DNA of 10,798 nucleotides, taken from assembly GCA_027348355.1 (NCBI GenBank), contig DAIEPN010000013.1, positions 1-10,798 on the forward strand, given 5' to 3'. Made by a program: the position numbers and the translations under genes. The notes under the pieces were generated by a model, which made no database searches, was not told the origin of the DNA, and saw only the letters and a list, made by a program, of their open reading frames with translations. Source of the DNA: Chlamydiota bacterium. Its GTDB lineage: Bacteria; Chlamydiota; Chlamydiia; Chlamydiales; Rhabdochlamydiaceae. How positions within the stretch are numbered: position 1 is the first letter of the stretch; each line of letters opens with the position of its first letter. This document shows, piece by piece, positions 1 through 5,442 of this stretch.

Positions 1-181
1 AATTTTTCTCCAAATGACACCAAACTTCTTTCTACTGTATAACAAACAACATGTAAAGAAATAGTTTTAATTTCGAATTTACAATTTAATTCAATTCAAA
101 AAAATCAATGAATTTGAAATATTAACTTGTTCTAATTAGAAAGACTATATTTACTTGGATTATTTTTTTCTGTGTAATTTT
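1..181. other. AT-rich non-coding leader
   Basis: This stretch is very rich in A and T and has stops in all frames I read. It holds no recognisable gene beyond a possible promoter at 122-151. Base composition changes near 182, where codon-like sequence begins. It may be the intergenic region between the first gene here and an unseen gene to the left. Confidence 0.6.
122..151 (+). promoter_or_regulatory. possible sigma70-type promoter for the first gene
   Basis: TTAACT at 122-127 and TATATT at 146-151 are separated by 18 bp. This puts the transcription start near 158, about 24 bp before the ATG at 182 and 120 bp before the ATG at 278. The -10 box matches consensus at five of six bases and the -35 box at four of six. 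In DNA this AT-rich such matches arise easily, so this is only a candidate. Confidence 0.35.
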
Positions 182-277
182 ATGGGTTCACTTTCTGGCT
201 ATGCATATGATACTTATTTGTCTTTAGGAAGTCAGGCGACCCAATCAATTTGAGAAAACTCCGAAGCCCTCTCTCAA
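182..277 (+). pseudogene. possible 5' part of the first gene, cut by an in-frame TGA at 251-253
   Basis: An ATG at 182 opens 23 codons (reading MGSLSGYAYDTYLSLGSQAT and three more) and ends at TGA 251-253. The same frame then continues without a stop through eight codons into the ATG at 278 and on to 673. The base composition here is more gene-like than the flank to the left, and a possible promoter lies just upstream. The simplest reading is one gene of about 163 codons interrupted by a nonsense codon. The alternatives are a separate short peptide or chance. No clear Shine-Dalgarno sequence precedes 182. Confidence 0.35.
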
Positions 278-673
278 ATGACAAATGGAAAAAACAGAAA
301 ACTAGTAGAGTCCGTTAAAGCAAAAATTCGAGAGCTCATAAGACTTATAAAAAAAATTAAAGAATTAAAAGAGAAGAAGTCATCTCAAACCACCGTCCAT
401 ACGTACATTGTTGAGCTCAGGGCTTTAGTAGAAGACTACGCAAGGCCGCAAGAAGATATAATCAGACATCTCGCAGAGATGGACAAATCAGATTCTAATA
501 GCCAAGAGGCTGAGAAAGGCTACATCTTCTTAGAATACATCGTCTTGCCAGTAATTCGAAAAGCTCTGAACGATGCCACTGAAGAATTCGGATCTGAATT
601 TTGGGAAAAAATCCCTCTTAAAATCGATGGAGAGTTTATTAAAAGAGTGCATGAAGGTTCTATAATTTCATAG
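278..673 (+). CDS. hypothetical basic helical protein (131 aa)
   Basis: I do not recognise this protein. The first 35 residues are dominated by Lys, Arg, Ile and Leu in heptad-like spacing (KIRELIRLIKKIKELKEKK), predicting a basic amphipathic helix or coiled coil. The rest is soluble, mixed-charge and mostly helical, with no signal peptide, membrane segment or Cys/His cluster. The ATG at 278 has no Shine-Dalgarno sequence, and the frame is open upstream only as far as the TGA at 251. It may therefore be the downstream part of a longer gene starting at 182. The N-terminus could bind nucleic acid or oligomerise, but that is inference from composition alone. The next gene, 88 bp downstream, has its own predicted promoter. 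Confidence 0.6.
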   Translation: MTNGKNRKLVESVKAKIRELIRLIKKIKELKEKKSSQTTVHTYIVELRALVEDYARPQEDIIRHLAEMDKSDSNSQEAEKGYIFLEYIVLPVIRKALNDATEEFGSEFWEKIPLKIDGEFIKRVHEGSIIS

Positions 674-705
674 AAGAAATAGGAATTTTGCTACTCATTT
701 TCAGT

Positions 706-734
706 TTGCATCAAATTAATTCACTACATACAAT
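706..734 (+). promoter_or_regulatory. predicted sigma70-type promoter for the 762-1226 gene
   Basis: TTGCAT at 706-711 and TACAAT at 729-734 are separated by exactly 17 bp. The start of transcription would be near 741, giving a leader of about 20 bases that contains the AAGGAG ribosome binding site. The -10 box matches consensus at five of six bases. The -35 box matches only in TTG. Confidence 0.5.
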
Positions 735-761
735 TCCTTCTCAAAAATAAGGAGTTAAGTT

Positions 762-1226
762 ATGTCATTTGCTGCTCATTTTCATACTTTCATTGAAAAA
801 TACAACGTTTTGCAAGGCCCAACAAAACAAGTAGATACCTATCTTAAAAATCACCCAAACCTTTACAAAGCCACACTCCTTGCAAATCATGTGTTCCGTG
901 CAGCATCTATGTCAGCTTTCCACAAAGTTCTTCCCTACTCTACCCCAATAAATACCTCTCTATGTTTTGGAGGATCTCTGTTCTATCGCCTGTCTGTTGA
1001 AACAAATTGCGCGTATAAATTTGCTATGCCGGCTTTTGCTGGCTCTATTGCCTTGCCTGCGGGAAAAGAAGCCCTGACCAACTTACTTACTGGAGTAGCA
1101 TTCGCCTCCAGGAGTAAATTCGTATCAACACTTGTCTCATTGATCCCCGTAACAGCCTATGTCACGTACATAGCTCTTACAGTCAGTTATGATGTGGATA
1201 ATAAATGCAAAACATCAAAAAAATAA
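762..1226 (+). CDS. hypothetical hydrophobic, probably membrane-associated protein (154 aa)
   Basis: The start is well supported: AAGGAG lies seven bases before the ATG and a promoter candidate sits 28 bp further up. The first 45 residues are polar and helical (FHTFIEKYNVLQGPTKQVDTY). From about residue 62 on the protein is hydrophobic and rich in Ala, Gly, Ser and Phe, with likely membrane-embedded stretches near 62-76, 86-101 and 119-143. The C-terminus is short and lysine-rich. There is no cleavable signal peptide and no catalytic motif I recognise. A soluble N-terminus followed by paired hydrophobic stretches resembles the general layout of chlamydial inclusion-membrane proteins, but this is only a shape comparison. 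It ends 43 bp from the converging aminopeptidase gene. Confidence 0.75.
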   Translation: MSFAAHFHTFIEKYNVLQGPTKQVDTYLKNHPNLYKATLLANHVFRAASMSAFHKVLPYSTPINTSLCFGGSLFYRLSVETNCAYKFAMPAFAGSIALPAGKEALTNLLTGVAFASRSKFVSTLVSLIPVTAYVTYIALTVSYDVDNKCKTSKK

Positions 1227-1259
1227 AATTCAATCTTATAATACAAATATTTTTGAATT
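1227..1259. terminator. weak inverted repeat between convergent genes
   Basis: AATTCAA at 1227-1233 pairs with TTGAATT at 1253-1259 across a 19-base AT-rich loop. It lies between the stop codons of two converging genes, where a bidirectional terminator would be expected. The stem is only 7 bp and A/T-rich, with no good T tract, so it is weak evidence. Confidence 0.25.
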
Positions 1260-1268
1260 GAACTTGAC

Positions 1269-2162
1269 CTATCTTGTTGAAACAATAACAACACCTTTTT
1301 GATCAACTAGAACAGAATTTTCGGCTTGGGCTACAAGTCCATGTGCCTCTTCTATCAAAGGACCGTAGCCTGCAATAACCCCTCTTTGAAGAAGCTCTGA
1401 AATGGCCTCTGTTACCTCTGAAAGGGATAGGTCCTTTCCGACTAAGTCGTGGATCGCAAAAGGAAGTCCTTGGAAGGTTTTTATTTTCACTAAAAGCCTT
1501 TTAGAGCTAGCAAGTTTTACAGGACTGGACGTAATAAAAGAAAAAATAGCTGGGATCCCACCTTCATAAATCATCCCCTTGCCACTGGTTGCAAAAGGTT
1601 CGATTGCAAATGTCATTCCGGGTTTAATCACTCCTCTTGATCCATCATCATAATTGGGGATATTCGGTGGAGTATGAATTCGATATAACCCAAGGCCGTG
1701 GCCTGCTAAATTTCTTATCGGCTTAAACCCCCTTGAAATGATCGTCTCTTCAATCACCTTACCAATCTGCCGGATTTCTAATCCGACTTTAACAATTTGC
1801 TCAGCTGCAAAGAGCGCAGCTTCCGCTGCATCAATGAGACCTTGATTCTTTCCTGATAAGTCAATGGTAACTGCGCAGTCGCCAATTGCTCCATTATAAC
1901 AGACCCCTACATCTAACTTAACCACCTCAGATCCAAAAATAATATCTTCATGAGGCTGAGGCAAATAGTGCGCTGCAACATGATCGAGTGCGATCTGCGG
2001 AGGAAAGGCTGGTATTGCACCAAGCTGAGTGATCCTTTCATTAATCTGCAAGATCACATCGTTGTAAGAAGCTCCCGTTTTGATCAAAGACTTGCCAAAT
2101 GCCCTTACTTCCTTTGCAATTGATCCGGCCTTAAGAAAATTTTGTTTATATTTTTCATTCAT
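1269..2162 (-). CDS. map: type II (archaeal/eukaryotic-type) methionine aminopeptidase
   Basis: This cytosolic metalloenzyme removes the initiator methionine from new proteins. The 297-residue protein has the pita-bread fold signature of the type II family. The metal ligands are D84 (KLDVG), D95 (GDCAVT), H155 (NLAGHGL), E188 (AIEPFAT) and E281 (AQAENSVLV). The conserved active-site histidines are H65 (AAHYLP) and H163. Order and spacing match archaeal MetAP closely, including the long helical insertion between E188 and E281 that distinguishes type II from the roughly 260-residue type I enzyme usual in bacteria. N282 follows the last ligand where His is common. The start has only a purine-rich GAAAAAGA as ribosome binding site. 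It lies 100 bp downstream of the TPR gene on the same strand. Confidence 0.9.
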   Translation of the reverse strand: MNEKYKQNFLKAGSIAKEVRAFGKSLIKTGASYNDVILQINERITQLGAIPAFPPQIALDHVAAHYLPQPHEDIIFGSEVVKLDVGVCYNGAIGDCAVTIDLSGKNQGLIDAAEAALFAAEQIVKVGLEIRQIGKVIEETIISRGFKPIRNLAGHGLGLYRIHTPPNIPNYDDGSRGVIKPGMTFAIEPFATSGKGMIYEGGIPAIFSFITSSPVKLASSKRLLVKIKTFQGLPFAIHDLVGKDLSLSEVTEAISELLQRGVIAGYGPLIEEAHGLVAQAENSVLVDQKGVVIVSTR

Positions 2163-2199
2163 TCTTTTTCTAGCATCCTATCATTTAATTTATCGATTC

Positions 2200-2229
2200 A
2201 TTTTGCATGAAGAGGATAGTTTTTCTCAA
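2200..2229 (-). promoter_or_regulatory. possible promoter for the methionine aminopeptidase gene
   Basis: Reading on the minus strand, TTGAGA (2229-2224) and CAAAAT (2205-2200) are separated by 18 bp, about 40 bp before the start codon. The -35 box is good and the -10 box weak. The gene could equally be read through from the TPR gene upstream, since no terminator is visible between them. Confidence 0.3.
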
Positions 2230-2262
2230 ATTCGATCTTTACTAAAAACATAGATAATGGGT

Positions 2263-3285
2263 CTATTCAACCACTACCCACCCCTCCACTCTCATTTTTA
2301 TCGATTTTGCAAGTACATTCTCTGGATCTTCCAGCAAAAGAGCTTCAGCCTCACAAAGGGCATCATCAAACCTCATTTGACTATAATACACCTCAGCCCT
2401 TCCTATACGAGCAATTTGATAATTCGGATTTCTTTCCAAAACAAAATTCATATCTTCAAGAGCTTTCTCATAATTTTGTAAACGTCGATGCACCTCGCCC
2501 CGAAGTACACGAGTAGAGAGCAATTCAGGATTCTCTCTTAAAAAATAATCGAGATCTTGTAAAGCTGAAGTAAACTCCGCATAGATACAATAGATCTCAA
2601 CCCTTGTTGAGCGAACAACGTTATAGCTAGGATCAGTTTGCAAAACAATATTTGCATCGGTAAGAGCTAAGTTCAGCCTGTTTAGCTTAGAATAAGCATA
2701 CACTCGTACTGAGAGAGCGAGTAAATTCGAGTGATCAGTTTGTAAAACTCGATTTGCATCTTCTAATGCGTTATTTGGCAGATCTTGCTGCCTAAATATA
2801 TCAGCCCTTACAACTAGAGCAGCTATATGGTCTGGATCTCTATCCAAGACAAAATTCAGATCCTCCAAAGCCAGATCAAGCTGATCTGTAAGCCAATAAA
2901 CCTCTCCTCGTACGGTACGAGCAAATACGTCATCTTGGTCTATTTTTATTGCCAAATTTACATCTTGTAAGGCCTGGTCAAATAAAAATTGCTGAGAATA
3001 AGCTCTTCCTCTTTCTCCTAAAGCGAAGATATTTTCAGGAAGTTTGTCCAAAACTGCATTCAAATCTTTTAAAGCAAGATCAAACTCTCCTAAACGCCTA
3101 TAGGCTTCTCCTCTTTTTGCAAGAAGGGAAAGCTCATTTGGGTCTATAATCAAGCCTCTTGAAAACTCTGCTAATGCTAGTCCTAGCTCATTTTCAAGAA
3201 GATATCTTTCTCCATTTTCAAGAAATGAAAAAGTGGAATGAGTGAAGGAAGGGGAACTAGGATTAAAAGCTAGAGAATGTAGCAC
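2263..3285 (-). CDS. tetratricopeptide-repeat protein, nine units (340 aa)
   Basis: After about 36 N-terminal residues the protein consists of nine consecutive 34-residue TPR units. The helix-starting Ala-Leu pair falls at residues 37, 71, 105, 139, 173, 207, 241, 275 and 309 without a single insertion. Typical unit features are A-L-x-D-x-N near the start, D-P or N-P about halfway, and R-G-E-x-Y in the next helix. Such solenoids bind other proteins, so this is a scaffold or adaptor with unknown partner. There is no signal peptide or membrane segment. The start is GTG, chosen because AGGAGG lies six bases before it and no ATG occurs near. A promoter candidate is just upstream. The function beyond protein binding cannot be read from the sequence. 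Confidence 0.88.
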   Translation of the reverse strand: MLHSLAFNPSSPSFTHSTFSFLENGERYLLENELGLALAEFSRGLIIDPNELSLLAKRGEAYRRLGEFDLALKDLNAVLDKLPENIFALGERGRAYSQQFLFDQALQDVNLAIKIDQDDVFARTVRGEVYWLTDQLDLALEDLNFVLDRDPDHIAALVVRADIFRQQDLPNNALEDANRVLQTDHSNLLALSVRVYAYSKLNRLNLALTDANIVLQTDPSYNVVRSTRVEIYCIYAEFTSALQDLDYFLRENPELLSTRVLRGEVHRRLQNYEKALEDMNFVLERNPNYQIARIGRAEVYYSQMRFDDALCEAEALLLEDPENVLAKSIKMRVEGWVVVE

Positions 3286-3308
3286 AAGATCCCTCCTAAC
3301 AGGATAAG

Positions 3309-3337
3309 ATTTTACTTTTGAAGAAATAGGTACACAA
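3309..3337 (-). promoter_or_regulatory. predicted promoter of the TPR gene
   Basis: On the minus strand TTGTGT (3337-3332) and TAAAAT (3314-3309) are spaced by exactly 17 bp. They lie about 24 bp before the GTG start, with AGGAGG in between. Both boxes fit the sigma70 consensus moderately (four and five of six). Confidence 0.45.
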
Positions 3338-3495
3338 TGGTTATTGCTAGGATGATTACACTAATTTATTTAGCGAATGAAAAACGAATAAATCAACTAC
3401 ACGATAGAGCAATTTGATTTTTTAATAGATGTACGTTTTGAAAAGCACAACTTTACCCACTCCCATAACCTGATGAAAATGGGCAATCATGTAAC

Positions 3496-3603
3496 CTAGC
3501 CCTTGCTCATTTTCTTTTCTTGTTTTTTAGCTTTTTTCTCTTTAGCTGTAAGCATAGGTTTTTTCTTTTCATCTTTACGATGTTTTACTACTTCTTTAGT
3601 CAT
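3496..3603 (-). CDS. small lysine-rich basic protein (35 aa)
   Basis: This short gene has an ATG preceded six bases upstream by GGGAG and a plausible promoter about 57 bp above. It encodes 35 residues, 15 of them lysine plus one arginine. The first part reads MTKEVVKHRKDEKKKPMLTA and the rest is a Lys/Ala-rich helix ending in MSKG. It has no hydrophobic segment and would be strongly positively charged, so nucleic acid or ribosome contact is conceivable, but I do not recognise a family. It lies 122 bp downstream of the NlpC/P60-like gene in the same direction. The ribosome binding site and non-random composition support a real gene. Confidence 0.6.
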   Translation of the reverse strand: MTKEVVKHRKDEKKKPMLTAKEKKAKKQEKKMSKG

Positions 3604-3659
3604 ATAAAACTCCCAGTTATAGTATTCATATAAACAACTTTATCTTGCACATTGAGAAA

Positions 3660-3688
3660 AATATAGCATAGACCAAATGTTCTCGCAA
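3660..3688 (-). promoter_or_regulatory. predicted promoter of the small lysine-rich gene
   Basis: On the minus strand TTGCGA (3688-3683) and TATATT (3665-3660) are separated by exactly 17 bp. Transcription would begin near 3653, giving a leader of about 50 bases. The -10 box matches consensus at five of six positions. If real, the small gene is expressed independently of the hydrolase gene upstream. Confidence 0.45.
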
Positions 3689-3725
3689 TAATAAAATATT
3701 GAATTTTCAAGTGAGAGTTCTGATT

Positions 3726-4244
3726 TCAATACACATCTATAAAATTATTTTGATGCTTATCTCGAAGTCTTGTATTCCTCGAATCAATGTAACAAACCAT
3801 CTCGAGAAGAGTGAGTCTTTGCTCATACATGGAAAAAAACCTTTGATCTGATTCAATCGTAGCCGTCCCATTTTCCTTAGAACAATGAAAAATTCTATCT
3901 ACGCCAAGGATCAGACCTACATGAGCTATCCCTTTTTGTCCTTTTATATTTTTTACAAATACGAGGTCCCCTACCTGAGCTCTTTCTCTTTCAATACAGA
4001 AAGCTTCCCATTGTCCAAAAGACAGGAGATAGCGTGGCATATCTCCTATGAACGTAAGAGGAATTTCAATTCCAAGAGCGCTTTTAAAGATATAGTGAAT
4101 TGAAGTGAGACAATCAGTAACAGAGGGGCCCTCCTCTAGAGGAGGTTTTCTACGGTAAGTTGTTCCGAAAACAAGCTTAGAGGCAGCGTTTTCCAGATTT
4201 TGCGGTGATCCTGTAACATATCTAAAGACATAAACTTTGAACAA
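3726..4244 (-). CDS. NlpC/P60-like cysteine hydrolase (172 aa, probable TTG start)
   Basis: Proteins of this papain-like fold usually cut peptide bonds in peptidoglycan, between D-iGlu and diaminopimelate. Counting from the TTG start, the expected catalytic residues are present in order: C45 (TDCLTS), H108 (GIAHVGLIL) and H120 (IFHCS). A GDLVF strand (residues 92-96) precedes H108 as in the family. No signal peptide or SH3 domain is visible, so it may act in the cytosol, or be exported by another route. The open frame reaches an ATG at 4301, but that ATG has no ribosome binding site and its extra 19 residues look like translated leader. AGGAGG at 4253-4248 lies three bases before the TTG at 4244. 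The short spacing leaves the start uncertain. Confidence 0.7.
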   Translation of the reverse strand: MFKVYVFRYVTGSPQNLENAASKLVFGTTYRRKPPLEEGPSVTDCLTSIHYIFKSALGIEIPLTFIGDMPRYLLSFGQWEAFCIERERAQVGDLVFVKNIKGQKGIAHVGLILGVDRIFHCSKENGTATIESDQRFFSMYEQRLTLLEMVCYIDSRNTRLRDKHQNNFIDVY

Positions 4245-4443
4245 ATACCTCCTTTTGTAAAAGATGTTTACTATTGTACAAAAAAACAAAAAAACTTCCA
4301 TGGATTTTAGAAATAAAATCGCTTGTTTGATTCTTCTAAAATTTTTTCTCCGCAGCTACTATGAATAGGCAAAAGAGTTTCTGAGGATATAAAATAGTAG
4401 TTGCCTTCTTTGATAAATATAGATTAGAAGCTGGCTATGCCTT

Positions 4444-4466
4444 TGAGTCATACTCACTTTTTTTTT
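4444..4466 (+). terminator. short hairpin followed by nine T, + strand
   Basis: TGAGT (4444-4448) and ACTCA (4452-4456) form a 5-bp stem with a 3-base loop. One base later nine T residues follow (4458-4466). A second mini-hairpin (GGCTATGCC) lies just upstream. The shape fits an intrinsic terminator on the plus strand, but no plus-strand gene ends nearby. On the minus strand the A tract would precede the hairpin, so it would not terminate the carbonic anhydrase transcript. Confidence 0.3.
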
Positions 4467-4487
4467 CATGAGCTACACAGTTCACTT

Positions 4488-5165
4488 TTAGCGGTCTTTT
4501 TCAAAACCCGATAAAAGTTCCACTCGACCCTTTTCAATTTCGTAGTATGCAGATTGAATGGCAAGCTGTCCTTTTTCAATTAAATTAGATAGCGCAGGCT
4601 GGTTTTTTAGTCTATCTACAACTAGTTCCAAGTTCGCTTTCACCGCATTTTCTACTGGATCTCCAGGCATACCTTTGGATTTTTCAAGAGCTGAGGAAAT
4701 ATGAGGATATAAAGTTTCATCAATATTTCCCTCCATTACAGATCGTACTGCCCCACAATTTTGATGCCCAAGCACTAGAATCATGGGAACATGCTGCTGC
4801 TCAGTTAAAAAATCAATCTTGTTTAGCTCTATAGGACCTACTGCGTTACCAGCTACACGGATCACAGCTAGGCTACCTGGTTCCTGATCGAAAATAGCTT
4901 CTGGGGCCACATGTGAATGAGAGCAACACATATTGCAACAAATAATAATAGCAAAAGGATCTTGTTGTAAGATTGGTTCTTGGGGATGGCCGGTTCTATC
5001 TAAATAAAGAGATTTTCCTTCAACAAAACGCTCGTTTCCATCCATCAACTTTTGTAGAGCATTCCCAGGTGTATAGGCAGTGCTGCTGCTTCTCCACATA
5101 AATGTACCATATCCCAATAAAACAAGGACTGCAACTAAACATAACACTCTCGCCATCCGCAGCAT
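4488..5165 (-). CDS. membrane-anchored beta-carbonic anhydrase homologue with altered active site
   Basis: Beta-carbonic anhydrases hydrate CO2 to bicarbonate. The 225-residue protein starts with a membrane segment or uncleaved signal (residues 7-22), so the enzyme domain would face the periplasm. The fold signature is clear: NERF near 44-47, VAPEAIFDQ at 86-94, IRVAGN at 102-107, LGHQNCGAV at 132-140 and AYYEIEKGRVELL near the end. The zinc ligands C81, H134 and C137 are present. The catalytic motif Cys-x-Asp-Ser-Arg, however, reads CSHSH (81-85), so both Asp and Arg of the essential dyad are replaced by His. Four extra residues (CCNM, 76-79) precede it, giving a four-Cys cluster. AGGAG lies six bases before the ATG. 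It may be inactive, altered in chemistry, or metal-binding. Confidence 0.85.
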   Translation of the reverse strand: MLRMARVLCLVAVLVLLGYGTFMWRSSSTAYTPGNALQKLMDGNERFVEGKSLYLDRTGHPQEPILQQDPFAIIICCNMCCSHSHVAPEAIFDQEPGSLAVIRVAGNAVGPIELNKIDFLTEQQHVPMILVLGHQNCGAVRSVMEGNIDETLYPHISSALEKSKGMPGDPVENAVKANLELVVDRLKNQPALSNLIEKGQLAIQSAYYEIEKGRVELLSGFEKDR

Positions 5166-5191
5166 TTTATGCTCCTATATGCAATTGATCT

Positions 5192-5219
5192 AAAACCTTC
5201 TTATACCGAGTAAGGTTTT
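5192..5219. promoter_or_regulatory. palindromic candidate operator around the -10 box
   Basis: AAAACCTT at 5192-5199 and its perfect complement AAGGTTTT at 5212-5219 are separated by 12 bp. On the promoter of the carbonic anhydrase homologue one arm lies in the -35/-10 spacer and the other covers the predicted transcription start, with the -10 box between them. Arms of 8 bp with centres about 20 bp apart suit a dimeric helix-turn-helix regulator on one face of the helix. A transcribed hairpin is less likely, because the start site falls inside the repeat. Confidence 0.45.
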
Positions 5220-5228
5220 TATTCTCAA
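5200..5228 (-). promoter_or_regulatory. strong predicted promoter of the carbonic anhydrase homologue
   Basis: On the minus strand TTGAGA (5228-5223) and TATAAG (5205-5200) each match the sigma70 consensus at five of six positions, with the ideal 17-bp spacer. Transcription should begin near 5193, leaving a leader of about 27 bases with the AGGAG site. This is the best promoter in the window. Confidence 0.65.
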
Positions 5229-5346
5229 AAGTAAACTTATTAAGAAAAAATCTATATTTTCGATTGTAGATATGACTCACAAGTATTTTTTTATTTTTAT
5301 CAGAGTTCTTTCTAATATCTAAAAAACCAGAATGTATTTTTTATTC

Positions 5347-5375
5347 TAGACAATGGAATCTACTTCATGTAAATA
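5347..5375 (+). promoter_or_regulatory. possible promoter of the cyo operon
   Basis: TAGACA (5347-5352) and TAAATA (5370-5375) are 17 bp apart, 67 bp before cyoA. The -35 box is close to consensus but the -10 box matches only at three positions, so an activator or another site may be used. Nothing else in the 277-bp divergent gap is a better candidate on this strand. Confidence 0.3.
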
Positions 5376-5442
5376 AGAAAATCTTGAGGAATTAGTCTCT
5401 AAACTGAGTCAACCTTAATTATTTCTCTTAAGGAACTGAAGC

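Noticed and set aside
60..120. AT-rich imperfect inverted repeats in the leader
   Set aside because: Matches such as TCAATTCA against TGAATTTGA are expected by chance in sequence this rich in A and T.
187..214. TTCACT and GATACT, 16 bp apart, as a promoter for the 278 start
   Set aside because: Both boxes are weak and lie inside the in-frame coding-like stretch from 182; the 122-151 candidate is better.
251..253. TGA read as tryptophan or selenocysteine in the first gene
   Set aside because: cyoB ends in TGA at a position matching the family end, tryptophans throughout are TGG, and I see no selenocysteine insertion element. A nonsense codon or a separate start is simpler.
4245..4301. ATG at 4301 as the start of the NlpC/P60-like protein
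   Set aside because: It has no ribosome binding site, and its 19 residues include the codons of the AGGAGG site itself, so they look like translated leader.
4899..4940. Frameshift as the cause of the altered carbonic anhydrase motif
   Set aside because: The frame is the same before and after the motif (PFAIII upstream, VAPEAIFDQ downstream), and the extra length is exactly four codons.
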